Source of the DNA: Steinernema hermaphroditum
Taxonomy: Eukaryota > Nematoda > Chromadorea > Rhabditida > Steinernematidae
Length of the DNA: 64,000 nt
Assembly: GCA_030435675.1 (NCBI GenBank)
Contig: CM059621.1
Location: 3,348,001 to 3,412,000, forward strand
Direction of reading: 5' to 3'
The notes beneath the pieces are model-generated. The model had not been told where the DNA came from, ran no database searches, and saw only the letters and a list, made by a program, of their open reading frames with translations. The position numbers and the translations under genes were made by a program. Shown in pieces: positions 23,112-34,400 of the stretch. Each line of letters begins with the position of its first letter. Positions within the stretch are counted from its first letter, which is position 1.

Positions 23112-25341
23112 TGCTGAAATAGATTGTGTGTTAGTGGTTTGGCAAACGCCATGTTATCAGCATACACAGTATCAGCAGTATCGTACACCACCCGACACCG
23201 TTATGTTTGCAACGCCTTTTGTAAATATTAGGCTGACTCATATCCGAAAGCATAGGCCGTAGAAAAGCCTGAACAATGCGCAGCTTAGAAGTGTTTCAAC
23301 TCAGGAATCTGATTGCCCTATAACATCGATTTAACATTTTCTAGAACAGAGATGCTTTTAACAAACTCTATTGCTTTAGTTAGTTATCAACGATCTGTTC
23401 CGAATCAGGAAAATGGGCACAATGACTTCTAATCGCAGTACATACGACCGGCAGTTTCCTGTTTTTTAAGTGCTTTGTTTCACCGACATGAAATCACACC
23501 ATTTATCTCATCAATGAACTACCAGTGATCGTCGAGAACCCCCAAGGAAGTGGGCAAACAAGACCATCTATGCCAGCTGCAAAAACATTCATCAATGGGA
23601 GACCGCACAAAGAAACAGCGCGCTGCCAGCAATGGCGTCCCAGCAAAAAACAAGCGGCTCGAGTGAGCTCACAATGGCGAGTGTGACGAAACAGAACGTT
23701 TTCGACATGCGTCTTTTGTTTACACATATATTAATTAAGTTTTTATGGACGAGCGTTGCCTACAAAACATGGGAACAAAACAGCTCGGAAGAAAACAACA
23801 ATACACGTGATAAGCCTGCGGGTGAAAAACAAAAGCAGGGTCGAAGAATTCGTGTGCATTCAGCAACAGATCGAAGCACAGCTCCCCAGTGACCACACAT
23901 TGTTTACTGCCAGAGGGAAATTAATATCGAAAGAGAGGAAAGATCGAACGACGAATATCAGAAACTCCCAACTTGGATAACACTGAGCAACTGCTGTGCT
24001 TCGCAGTTCGCAGTAGTACGCGCGTGTTCAATAGGGCATTTGACAGGGTAGCAAACTCAAAATAATTGAATGTGTAAAGACGTTGTTACGCACATTTTAG
24101 AGCTCTAACTGTAGAGAAACCCACACTCTGGCGTTATTGTCTTGCTATAACAAAGATACTCGTGACAACTCTGAGTGATTGTGCTTCTAATGCGCAAGTG
24201 GCATGCAACAAAAAGCGCGCATGACACAAATCTAGAAGTTGGCACATGGGCGTTTTTGCTGGAATTTTGAGATTTGAGATCGAAGCGCAGATGAGTGAGT
24301 GGAACTTGACAAGTGTAAATTACTTACTAGTGGCGCGACGGGAAAACATCGAAACTAAGTGGATATTCTAAATCTGATCTGCAATTAGATGACGTTCTGT
24401 CTGCGATTGTTTGTTACTTGTTAACGCACTTATTGGGTTGAATCAAAAAGAATTGAATCACCTTAGAATTTCTCTAACTTTAGAGTGCTCACTATTCCGT
24501 TCAAAAGGCATTGTGCACTGATACTTCACCTAAAAGTTTGTTTTGGATTTTGCCTTTTGTTTACTTATCGACATGTTCTGACCACAGTAAGTAAATGTGC
24601 GCGTTTCTCGTGAAGGAAAAAAAGAAAGATCTTTCTCGGATCTTTAACATTCTCTTAATAGCACACTGTTGACGCAGGCTTTCTCTTTTCTTCGGCGTGG
24701 GGCACGATGTCCGGATGGAGCGCACTGACCACACTGCTCCCACCACTATGCTCGGGCTTCGAATTGGCAAAGCAGCTGATTCAAGTGGAGGTGCTACGCC
24801 GGAACACACCAAAGGTCGATATTCTGTTCAGCCGACGGCGTGTAGTTTAGGTATTCGGCGGATGGAATCGGGTAGCGGTGAAGAGCTCTTCGACTTATCG
24901 CACGTAACTACGGCCTCCTGGTGTTCCATTCCTTCTGGGATCTTTCTGAAATAAAATCTGCTTTGCCGTGGCCTTAAAGTGATTCATTTCTAATGCACCA
25001 ACAAACTGTACAAACAAACAAACTCTGAGATTCGTTTGGCGGAATATTCAGTTCATCTTGCTCAGCGACAGAAGTTGTAGCCTTTAAAAATGTTGTGTGG
25101 CTTAATTGAAATTGCATAACCTTGCTTTACGATTGGTCTTGCATCAATTCGGCACGTTAAAAGTCGGTTTAACAAAAGATGTTATAAGGGTCAATGTTCT
25201 AGCTTTCAACAAGCGATTCACAACGATCTGATATGTTATTAAAGGATCTTGACAACAATCTACGTCGATCTCAGTTGAGAACGTGTTTATTTTGCATTTC
25301 CTTCGCCGCCAACTTGTCTACCACTCTTATTGCAAAGGATT
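23112..25341. other. Intergenic with weak coding candidate and repeat
   Basis: An ATG at 23707 opens a 61-residue frame (to 23892) with a hydrophobic start (MRLLFTHILIKFLW) and a polar, basic remainder; it could be a small secreted gene but has no paralog here (confidence about 0.25). A dispersed repeat copy lies at about 24676-24960. The rest shows nothing. Confidence 0.4.
24676..24960 (+). repeat. Dispersed repeat family, copy
   Basis: It shares ordered blocks with 26786-27240 and 54270-54620: CTTCGGCG near the start, GGCTTCGAA in the middle, and TACGGCCTCC followed by GTTCCATTCCTTCTGGGA at the end. It is diverged and has no coding content. Confidence 0.6.
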
Positions 25342-25618
25342 ATGCTTCGAATCGGTAGATAATTTATGTCTAACGCATACAAAGTTCGTCATTTTAGCGT
25401 CGAAGCTCTATGTTGTCCTATTCCTAGTGACTGTTATTGTTGTTTCGCTGTGGTCCGTAAATTTTCCGCATACTGAAGACGTTAAAGACGAAGATAGAAC
25501 TGCGTCCGACTTGATATACCAGAAAAGTCGCACTGCCAGGCCGACAAGGCGCACAAAACTCAATCAATTCATCCGCGCCGAACGTCGCGAACTTCGCAGC
25601 CAGAGCTGGTTTGTTTGA
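25342..25618 (+). CDS. Small single-pass membrane protein
   Basis: Two exons: 25342-25354 and 25398-25618, giving 77 residues. The tiny first exon (MLRI plus one base) is followed by a 43-nt phase-1 intron (GTAGAT...TTTTAG). Exon 2 starts with a membrane segment (KLYVVLFLVTVIVVSLW) and continues with an acidic stretch and then an Arg-rich tail (TARPTRRTK...ERRELRS). The tiny-first-exon layout is also used at 22606, 30060 and 34401. The function is unknown. Confidence 0.55.
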
Positions 25619-27343
25619 CTGATGGATGACAGGTTTTACGACCGTATACCGTTCTCGTTTTTGTTTTGTTGTGTATGCTGTGGAATCTTTGTGCTCCAAA
25701 ACTGAGTGTTTTATGTGTCAATAGTAAGTGAAAGTCCATTTACACAAAGGGTCATGAAATTAATAATATCCCTTATTCAGAGCATGTTTGTAATGTGATC
25801 AAGCCCATGTTTCTCAGTGCCGAAACATGTCCATGCTTCGTATTTCTTTCTATAGACGGATCTATTGAATTCGTCTTAACCAAATGCAATGCAATAAGAT
25901 TACAAAAAAATGTAATATAAATAGTAACCTCCACGGAGACCCCGTAACGTTGTCAAAGTAGAGGCTTTGGTTCATGTCAAAAGATTGTACATAATTTTGC
26001 CGTGTAGTCACTAATATAAACGCTCCACATGTTACACCGGACAAACTGTGCGCCTCTATCCTATCGCTCTCATCCTACCTGTGCTGCCAGCGGATGTCAT
26101 TGTTTTGGGGTACGGTAGTCGGGAGATTTGCCTACCGCAGCTCACGCCGAAATTGAACCCATAAATACACCTGGGATTAACTATACATTAATACATCAAA
26201 GTCGCGGCGCTTATCCGAAGCCGAGACTACCGACACTAATATCAAAAAAGGGCCGAGACTTCCGAGACTGAAAATGCCCGGCTCAGGCCTCCACCGGCCG
26301 GTCCGACATCGACGCCACGCCAGGGATGAAGCCGGTGGAAAGAAACATCCTCTGTAGTGCACTATTCAGTGTCATGCCAGGCGTAATTTTGAAAATAAGA
26401 CACGCTCGTCTAAAAGGTCATGCTATTCTCAAAACGTTTGAAATTTCGTACGTACTCGCCAAATGCGAAGTGTAAAAATTCAAATTAGAATAAACAAACG
26501 GCGCATGAAAATTACACTCTATTTGAATGCAAACGAAACTGTTGATCATGTCCGCCGATTATAACGATGTTTAGCTGTGGTACTACCCAATCGAAGAAGT
26601 TCTACTGTCACACCCAAAGTGATTGTCAAGACTGCACCTTCCTTTAAATGTTGCAAATTGACGGCTAAAACTTTCTTTTGAGAATCACAACTAACACAAG
26701 AATAGTTTACGAGTTTACGAGTTTATTTCTCGAATCAAAGGCTTACGCTTTGCGAGACATCATATATGCTCAGGAGCCATGTTATCACCCCGTAGTCGTC
26801 GGTTTTCTTCTGTCTTCGGTGCAGAGCACGGTATCAGAGTCGCACGTGGCGATCCAATCAGTGTGTGCGGCGTTAAAGAGGCGAGGAGGCTGATTCCGGA
26901 GACGATGGAGCATAGCGGGGTGATCTTCAGCCCGGATGGTTCCGCGGGCGGTACGGGCGAAGACGTCATTCGGGTGAAACACGTTGGAGGAGGCGAAGCA
27001 GGCGAACCGGAAAACCATCAGAGAAGCTGGCGGTACCGACTTCGGTGTTGCAACGCTTGTTCGGCTTCTCTCGCGGCGCGGGTGGAGTCGGGCTGCAGTG
27101 AAGGGCTTCATGGCAAGACGGTTTAATTACGGCTCCTTCGTGTTCCAAGCCTTCTGGGAGCCGAGGCGATCATTGCGCCAACAACGACGGCCGAGAACGA
27201 CCGCTCACTCAACCCATTCGGCTCAGACAGCCTCAGAGAGAGAGAGCGATGGCTGGGGACACAAATGAAAGACATGTACAAGAATAGTATGTAACTTTAT
27301 TAAACAGCCAGGATGATTGGATAAAGTCCGCAGGTCGATGAAA
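25619..27343. other. Intergenic, largely dispersed repeat
   Basis: Repeat copies fill about 26270-26400 and 26700-27240 and cause several 60-115 codon overlapping frames that I reject as genes. The AT-rich remainder is empty. Confidence 0.45.
26786..27240 (+). repeat. Dispersed repeat family, longest copy seen
   Basis: This copy joins blocks found separately elsewhere: a start like 55080-55205 (CGTAGT..., GCAGAGC...), a middle like 50225-50440 (GCGCGGGTG.AGTCGGGC), and an end like 54540-54600 and 29440-29490 (GCCTTCTGGGAGCCG, GCGATCATTGC, AACGACCGCTCACT). It is therefore useful as a guide to the full unit. It has no transposase frame and no clear terminal repeats. Confidence 0.6.
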
Positions 27344-27499
27344 TTACACCGCCGAAATAGAATAACGCGGAAGAAGATACGGATAGTCGCTGACTTTCTT
27401 TCTGAGTTCTCGAATCAGAAAGCAGAGACAAAGTGAAACGAGAAGATACAAAGTGGCGAGTGAGCAGAAGAACCAGACCAATGTCTCTATCTCGGTCAT
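27344..27499 (-). CDS. LYLLVSLCL-family membrane microprotein, copy 2
   Basis: This is a single exon of 51 residues. MTEIETL leads into a membrane segment with LATLYLLVSLCLCFLI, then a basic stretch (RELRKK) and a Tyr-rich end. It matches copy 1 (22956) and copy 3 (30865) in length, membrane core and placement of the TTTCAG acceptor two bases before the ATG. The cysteine pair in LCLC is shared with copy 3. Its stop lies just inside the previous repeat-rich zone. The function is unknown. Confidence 0.7.
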   Translation of the reverse strand: MTEIETLVWFFCSLATLYLLVSLCLCFLIRELRKKVSDYPYLLPRYSISAV

Positions 27500-27891
27500 G
27501 CCTGAAAGTGTGACTGAAAGTGAACAACAGATATGAACGTAGCCTCACCGTTTGTCTGGTAGCTATGAAAAAGCGACAATCATCCAATAAAAATAAAATC
27601 GAGGTTAACGATCAAGTGGGCGGTGAACGACAGCACGTCACAGTAGGGGGCATGTCCAGCGAATTTGAGTATTGCCTTTAGCCAAGCCGTAATTGCAGAG
27701 CAATATTTGCATGTCCACAATCTTCGGTCGTTCTCGGGAACCCGTTGCAGTTGGTCAAAGAGGAAGTGTTTTGCAAAATAAGGAATTGTCAACATGTGGC
27801 GATTTTCCCAGAACCTAAGTGCATAAAGAACCTTGTGGTCCGTCTGTTTTCCGTAAACAACTGAAGCTCAAACGCATGACGCCGACAGACT

Positions 27892-28898
27892 CTATTTGCT
27901 TTGCGTTGTAGCTTGTACTGAGACCTGCTGCGAAATCGCGAATACCTTCGCCTTATTTGTAACGCCAAACACTTCCCTGGCGAGCGACCTGAATATACGT
28001 AAACACTAACAGATTGCTCACATCACATTACCTATTCAACATCATATAAAGAGCCGGCGGAAGAACGAGGAAATTAATTGTATACGCGTATCCCATAGCG
28101 TACTCAACCCAAGCATCTGGTGGCAGAAACAAATAGCCAAAGTGGTACAATACTGCTAAGGAGCCATCGCCGACAAATTTGATCGCGGCGTTAAGGAGAA
28201 TCGATTTTTCCTTGTTGAAGCACAGTTTCTTGATGGCAAAGCCGCATTGTTGGCGAATCATACATATAACTAGAGCTATGTATATAATAAAGGTCGTTAT
28301 TGTGGTGGTTGTAAGTTGAACGGATCCAATTCTTGCTAGCACTGCCGACAACGGCAATGATAAGTTCATCCTTGGAAGAAAGTGACCGATTGGTACATTA
28401 AAATCTGCCCACGGAGTTAATACAGCAACGAAATGAACCATTCCAAGCATCCATCCAATTATTATAATGACCTAAAATTCGTCAAACCTGTTCGAAAACA
28501 AGGCATGGTACCGTACCTTATGGAAACTTCGCAGAAAATGGAAATCCGCCATGATTTTAAGTCTATCAAATGCTAGAAGGAACGTGAACATTATCTCTAC
28601 TCTCGCCGCAGAGACCTCCAATTTCGCTGCGAGATTTACGGGCACAAATTGTAGTGGCTTATATAAGCCCAGGCACATAAGCCCCGGAGCGATTAAGCAG
28701 TGGGCAATGCCCAAATGGATCATGATTTGGTAGCACTCAAGCTTGCGATACTTAGGTGTTGAAGCGTAGATCTAAAACGAAGACATTCATGCGCTTTCGA
28801 GAATTTTGACTTGCATAGATTACTCGTGCATAAAAAGCTGTCGAGATGGCAGTCAGTGCAGGCAGCAGTATGCCTATCACAATATCAAGCATTTCCAT
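27892..28898 (-). CDS. Nematode 7TM chemoreceptor-like protein, minus-strand copy
   Basis: Four exons: 28898-28815, 28771-28517, 28471-28032 and 27988-27892, giving 291 residues. The exon lengths (84, 255, 440, 97) and phases (0, 0, 2) mirror the plus-strand gene at 20452. The first intron (28772-28814, 43 nt) begins with GCAAGT, a consensus GC-AG donor; alignment with the paralog leaves no GT alternative. Shared motifs include KLEVSAARVE, FLLAFDRLKI, KEKS and GDGSLAV. The last exon (SLAREVFGV...) matches SLREEVLGP in the paralog. Seven hydrophobic segments support a membrane receptor. The subfamily and ligand are unknown. A polypyrimidine/CAG acceptor upstream of the ATG suggests spliced-leader addition. 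Confidence 0.75.
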
Positions 28899-30059
28899 GA
28901 GTTCCGTTTCTCTGAAGAAATAGGGCGAACCGTACAGTAATGTTTTGATTAGCGCACTGCAGACCAACCGTATATTCCTGAAAATGATTAAGTACAGGTT
29001 AGAACAGTAGTCGTGTTTTTTAAAGACTATTTTGTTCGATAGTAGTTTGTCGAATCAAAGAAACCCGGATATCAAATAGGCAAAGATTTTTAATGCGGGT
29101 ATTATATAAGACCAAAAATGCAGGTGATATTTTAAGTAAACCAAACGCATTTCATAATGAAGTTAAGAATGAGAAATAGGCTCCGAGAGGAAAAAAACCA
29201 AAAACATAAAATGAATCTTAATGTTGTCCTTTTTGTCTTGAAGGGGTGTCGAGATGGGTCGTTGCGAAACACAATTTCTACGATTGTACACCCCTAAACG
29301 TATAGAGGCATATTGCTTAGCGCAAGCATCATCGCTCGGTTTACATCGTTTGAATCTGTGACATTCGTCTTTCATTTGTGTCGATGACGATCTTGGGCCG
29401 TCCGTTTTCTCTCTAGAAAAAGACTTCAGTGAGCGGTCGTTCTTAGTTGTCTTTGTTGACGCAATGATCGCCCCGGCCTCCTCCACACCAGTACCCAACA
29501 CCTGTAAACCAGTTCTTCACCATATTCGACTTTTGCTTTTGCCATCTTCCATTTAATACGGCGGTAGATATACCCTTCAGTTCCAGCATCCTTCATCCCT
29601 TGTACATAAACGGAGAACCGACGGGCCAGCTGGTCTCTGTGTGGGTTTTTCCTTCGTAGGGGAGCGATTGGTTTCAGAAAGCGAACAAATCAGAGACGCG
29701 GAACAGCGTGGAACAAACCCCAACCAGTTACAAATCAACCACATTCGCAATGACCCACAGACGATGACCCCACGTAAGCGACTCACTGCCACTATTCCTT
29801 CGAAACCGATAGACTGGAATAAAATACATTCCAAGAGCACCAGGGCTATTCTATAGTGCAAATACAGAAACAATCTTTGCTATCTGCAGATTCAAGAGGA
29901 CTGATTATGCTATTGTGCTCATGCCTTGTGAGTTTGTCGAAAAAGCAACGTTTCCATGTATAAACTCAGTTAATGGATTTGTTTATCTATAGCCCTTTTC
30001 GAACACGAAAGAAGGTGTACATTTATAGCGTACTCGCAAATAAAAAAAAATCAAGCAGA
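28899..30059. other. Intergenic with repeat fragment
   Basis: Positions 29420-29490 match the end of the dispersed repeat (GCGATCATTGC, AACGACCGCTCACTGA, on the minus strand). A plus-strand frame at 29665-29856 follows a TTCGTAG acceptor and reads as a polar 60-residue chain, but no first exon with a start was found. Nothing is called. Confidence 0.4.
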
Positions 30060-30336
30060 TCACCCATCGAACATATCGTCGAAGTCCCGCTGAACGCTTC
30101 GGATCATCTGGTCGGCTCCATGAGAGCCGCGCTTCTTAAAGCCTTCGTACTTCTCCCTGAATATGGGATCCCTCAACATTGTATTCGTATCATTTGTACC
30201 AACAGACATCGCAATCACAAACAACAAAAACAGCATGAGCAGCACTATTTCAAATAATCTGCATTTAAGTGCTCCTGAAGAAGAGCTCGTGTACAGCGTT
30301 CACAAGACACTTACCAATGTTCAATCGGGATCGCAT
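30060..30336 (-). CDS. Small secreted or single-pass membrane protein
   Basis: Two exons: 30336-30315 and 30244-30060, giving 68 residues. A short first exon (MRSRLNI plus one base) is joined by a 70-nt phase-1 intron (GTAAGT...AAATAG) to a hydrophobic segment (VLLMLFLLFVIAMSVG) and a charged mature chain (FREKYEGFKKRG...) that ends DDMFDG. Without the intron the frame has no ATG before the hydrophobic core, which supports the spliced model. The acidic DDM end resembles that of the gene at 22606, perhaps by chance. The function is unknown. Confidence 0.55.
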
Positions 30337-30864
30337 AGTCGACGAAAATGGAAGTGGATGACTTTTCAAAGAAACTGAAAGGGGACTAACTCCGTCTCGT
30401 TTATCTTTTCGCGCTAGATGATTATCGTGTCACGTTAACTGTTCAACCAGACAGCGATTTGACGACCAGATTCTATTGACCATCTGGGTATCCACGAACT
30501 GGGTATCCACAGAGGCCAGCAAAACAGATGTTTAAACAAATATTGTAAATTGTGGTTCTCGATGAAGAGAGGTTACGAACTGGACCAGCAGTTGCTCGCT
30601 AACTATGTATAAACGTATGATCTGCAATATAAATTTGCAAAAATTGACAAAGTGCCCCGCTTTCGATGAATGACCCAGGAACACACCAACACCAACCAAC
30701 ACTGGTGAGCCTTTTCCTTTAGAAGCGCACCGCTTCAGGCTTCTTCACAATTGCTCTTTTTCTTTCAGTATTCGCCACAACTGTCAATATTGCCTTTTTT
30801 CTCGTGTGCACCCGTAAATTGTACCTTCATGAGATTTATTACAATGCAATGAAAAGTTAATTAT

Positions 30865-31023
30865 TTACACGGCAACACCGCCAGAACTGCTGCTAATCGT
30901 GTTGTGATCCCTTCTGGCTTTCTTGTTGAGGTCATGCAGAAGTGCGCAGAGGCAAAGGGAAACGAGCAGGTAGAGTGCAGTGAGGCCGCAAACGAGACAA
31001 ATTAGGGTTTGTACGTCATTCAT
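30865..31023 (-). CDS. LYLLVSLCL-family membrane microprotein, copy 3
   Basis: This is a single exon of 52 residues starting MNDVQTL, with a membrane segment containing LTALYLLVSLCLCALL, then a basic tail (NKKARRDH) and a Ser-Gly end. It shares core, length and the TTTCAG acceptor two bases before the ATG with copies 1 and 2. An in-frame ATG 39 nt upstream lies inside the presumed intron and is not used in the family. The function is unknown. Confidence 0.7.
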   Translation of the reverse strand: MNDVQTLICLVCGLTALYLLVSLCLCALLHDLNKKARRDHNTISSSSGGVAV

Positions 31024-31617
31024 TCCTGAAATGAAACAAATTAGGGCATGCGTTGTTTGCACGTTTCGCGGAACTATTTATCACATTGTGCAATTATAAA
31101 CGAGGCTTGAAAACAGAATTATTATCGCGGAAATATAGCGAAAACAGACTTGCAGAAAGGTCTGAAGGCTAAAGGTCACGGAAGCATGTAAGATGAAGAC
31201 AGCTGCTCAATCCTGGCACTTTCCGATGCAAATCAGGAAAACATTTTAAAGAACCAAAAGAATAGTTTCCTGGCTAAGCAACGAGCACAAGTAGCCAATC
31301 ATCTTAACAAACAATATTCGAAACTTCAGACAATTAATTATCATAAAACAAATAAGATTTTTTCCTACTTCACGCGGCAATAGGGAACCAAAACACTATA
31401 ACACTGAGATTTTTCGATCAGAGAACAGAGCGAGCGAATCCATCATTTGCTAAATTGTCACGTCTGTAAAGTCTGACACCTATCGAAAACGGCTTGGTTA
31501 CGGAATACACCTGAAAATCTAAGTGCACAGATTAATGAGATGGCACGTGATCAACAACCTTTTAGGCATTCAACATTCCATTTAAGAAAATGTTGAATAG
31601 AAACATCTGCACCTGCT

Positions 31618-32113
31618 TCAACAAAGACATGCGTCATAATCCTTATTATTGTCATCAGAATGGGCACTGGGATTAGAAAAGTTAATCGTTCTTGGAATAG
31701 CGCCATCTGAATCGCGACAATCCACAGTCTCTCTATAAAAACACTCTCACCCACGAATGAAAAGTAGAAGTGTAAGTCACAGTATATAACTAAATTTGGT
31801 AGTACAGCAAATTGTTTAGCCGCGACCACTTCTGAGTGCGGCAGTAATTAAAGGCGCTGTAAACAACACGAAGTTCTAGTACATTGTCTCCGAAATAATT
31901 GTGGAGAACTTAATTGCTGTTATCTGTTGTAGGTAAGGAAGAAAAGTACAGGGTGGAGCATCGACAATTTGTCACAAGTTCATTCGACATTTTTAAACTG
32001 GATAACATTCTATGAGGCAGATCAACAGCATTCAGATCAGCGTTAATCCTTTCACAAAGAGTGTAGTAAATTCTACTGAACCAAAAAGTAAATAGATTAT
32101 ACAGAGTAGCCAT
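31618..32113 (-). pseudogene. Possible multi-pass receptor remnant
   Basis: A minus-strand stretch reads LLTFYMATLYNLFTFWF, then a polar loop with LPHRMLSSLKMS. Further on, 31829-31751 reads FAVLPNLVIYCDLHFYFSFV. A 44-nt GT-AG intron (31707-31750) then joins a polar tail ending ACLC at TGA 31618. The pattern of a late membrane helix plus a polar C-terminal tail suits a chemoreceptor, but the middle could not be joined and upstream hydrophobic frames (to 32645) are broken. It may be a decayed gene or one with introns I could not place. Confidence 0.3.
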
Positions 32114-34400
32114 GTAAAAAGTCAGTAAATAAAATATTATTCGAGGGCCGTTTCAGTCATTCTTTTCCAAGGGTTGACACTAGATATCGATAACCACAAA
32201 ATACATACTCTGGAATTGATAGTACACTGTCTACAGACAATCGTATAGATGATGTTAATTGCTTCAGTCAAGGGGGAGTACAAGGTTGGGGCAGTAGTAA
32301 AGGCAGGATTATTTTATGACAATTGTTCTTAACGGAATTCAGATAATCTATTTCCGCGTTCTGTTGACAGCGCGCATGAATATTCTCTCAATACGCCCAG
32401 CAAAGCTTTAGGAATATGTACTAGAGCCTATCCGATAAATAAGCGGAGACGAGCAAAGCAACGAGACGATAGGCAAGGGCCAACTCAAAACATGCACTGA
32501 ACTCAGTTATTAGCTTCGAGTGAAAGGATAAGCAAACATATCCCAATAAGTACCAAGACGTCACGTCTCTTATAGATAAGTTTTCGTTTCGGTGCGATTG
32601 GAAGTTAGTGGTCAGCGTAAATGCCACGAATTTCACCAATGTCAAAGATAAAAAAAACGAAATAACAGTGCATCGTCAGAAAGGTCCATAGGGGTTAACG
32701 ACTTTCCGCCGAGTTTATACCCTTCAATCAGCGGCTTACGCCATGAACGGCATCATACAAAGCGGCTCCCAGCAGGCCTGGAACACCAGGGACCCGCTTT
32801 GTATGACGTGACAATCATTGCGCTAACGACTGTCAACTTTTCGTGAGGGTTCCAGAAAATAAATATCTGTCATCGTGGTTATCACCTCTTCGATAACCAC
32901 CACGGAAAGTGCAGAAGTAAGGGATGGCGGAAAGGACGAATGGCACAACAAATGGCACGCACGCGTCCGGACTCTTACAATGAATCTCACTCTGACATGG
33001 TCATTGCTTTGTCCGTGAGCTCGAACAACTAGCAGCCTTGTCCATACGGATACAAATGTTACGCTACTACACCCTATTCGCAATATGGGGCCTCTTCTAC
33101 CGCTACTCGTCTCATCTTTGACGACCTATTTTTCTACAAAATGAAGACTACTTATCACAATGAAACAACCAAATTGTGGAAACCGTAGATTTCTTATTCA
33201 TAGCCTTAGGGATGCACCGGAACGGAAACCGGGACGAACCGGAATCATTCAGAAAGTCCGAGGTTCGAATCTGCCTGCGAGCAAAACTTTTTTTATGTAC
33301 TTTTCCCGCACGTTTTTCCGCATATTTAAAATTTGCTTACGTAGAATCAGAAATCAAACAGTTTCCAGAATGTTATGTTAAGAAAATACCAAAATAAAAA
33401 AGTTTTGCTCGCGGGTGGGTTCGAACCCCGGACCTTCTGGCTGATTCCGGTTCGTTCCGGATTCCGTTCCGGTGCATCCCTACATAGCATGCTCGAAAGT
33501 GTCTGAAAACTGGAAAAGGGTGCACTCGACATCTGATGTTTTGATGCTGAAGTCTCATTTCTCAGTCCCGAAAATCGCGGACATAAACGCAACAATTTTA
33601 AGCGTGCCTGACGACAGAAGAAGGATGATGGAAATCCGCAGTAAGAGTTAACAAGTTTTTTTAGCGCGGTAATTTATATGATATCATAACGATTGTAAGT
33701 CGTTGATCGCTAGAACATACTGCAATGTTAAGAAGGTCACATTACTTCAGGATTGTCTTTTACAAAATAAAGACGGTAATATTGCCAGCGCAGATGTGTC
33801 GAATACTAGAATTGAATTCCAAAGTACAAGACAAATTTAACAAACCAGTTCAGAAAGTCCACCATCTCAAGCAGCCAGATGGCTCTCCACTAAGTCAAGC
33901 GACGACATTGCATTATTTAATCCTCATACATTCCAATTAAACTCCGGAAGACGGAATATGAACTGCTGTAAACTCCAAGGACAGACAGTAAATTACACTA
34001 AATTGCGTTCTTCCTCCGTCTATGAACCTTTCGTGGAAGAAACACAAGTACATTTATCCTATAGTATAACTTCATTTCAGGCGAACAACAAAGATGACAT
34101 TCCTGTCGTCATCGATTCTCTTGGTTCTAAAATCAAAACGTTGCTTTTGCTCAATTAAGCAACTTGTCTTGTACTGCATGCGTTGGCGAGAATATGCAAA
34201 AAAGTGCCAAATATAACGATGGAATTGTGCTCAAATCGACAAGTTGCTTTTGTGGTTCGTGCCCCCCCCCCCAACGGAACGTCCAATGTTGTGCAATGTT
34301 GTTAAGGAAGTAACATGTTTTGCCTGAAATAAGAGGAGCAGTTGATGACGCCACTTCACAAAAACATCACCCATGCTCACGTCGATAGTACCGACGTGAC
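32114..34400. other. Intergenic with repeat, fold-back element and poly-C run
   Basis: A dispersed-repeat piece at about 32700-32830 contains a 12-bp inverted repeat (CATACAAAGCGG and its complement, 32756-32803) around an inverted internal segment. The fold-back element at 33207-33482 is listed separately. A run of 11 C begins at about 34262. Small frames at 33725-34158 have no features. Confidence 0.45.
33207..33482. mobile_element. Fold-back element with tRNA-like T-arm motifs in both arms
   Basis: Arms of about 87 bp (33207-33294 and 33396-33482) are near-perfect reverse complements. Reading inwards, each arm opens with TAGGGATGCACCGGAACGGA, contains GGTTCGAA(T/C)C resembling a Pol III B box, and ends GCGAGCAAAACTTTTT. 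The spacer is about 100 bp of AT-rich sequence. Such a structure fits a palindromic miniature element, possibly derived from a tRNA-like SINE joined head-to-head. No flanking duplication could be defined. Confidence 0.7.

Noticed and set aside
26760..27268. Several 60-115 codon frames on both strands
   Set aside because: All fall inside the dispersed repeat and overlap each other.
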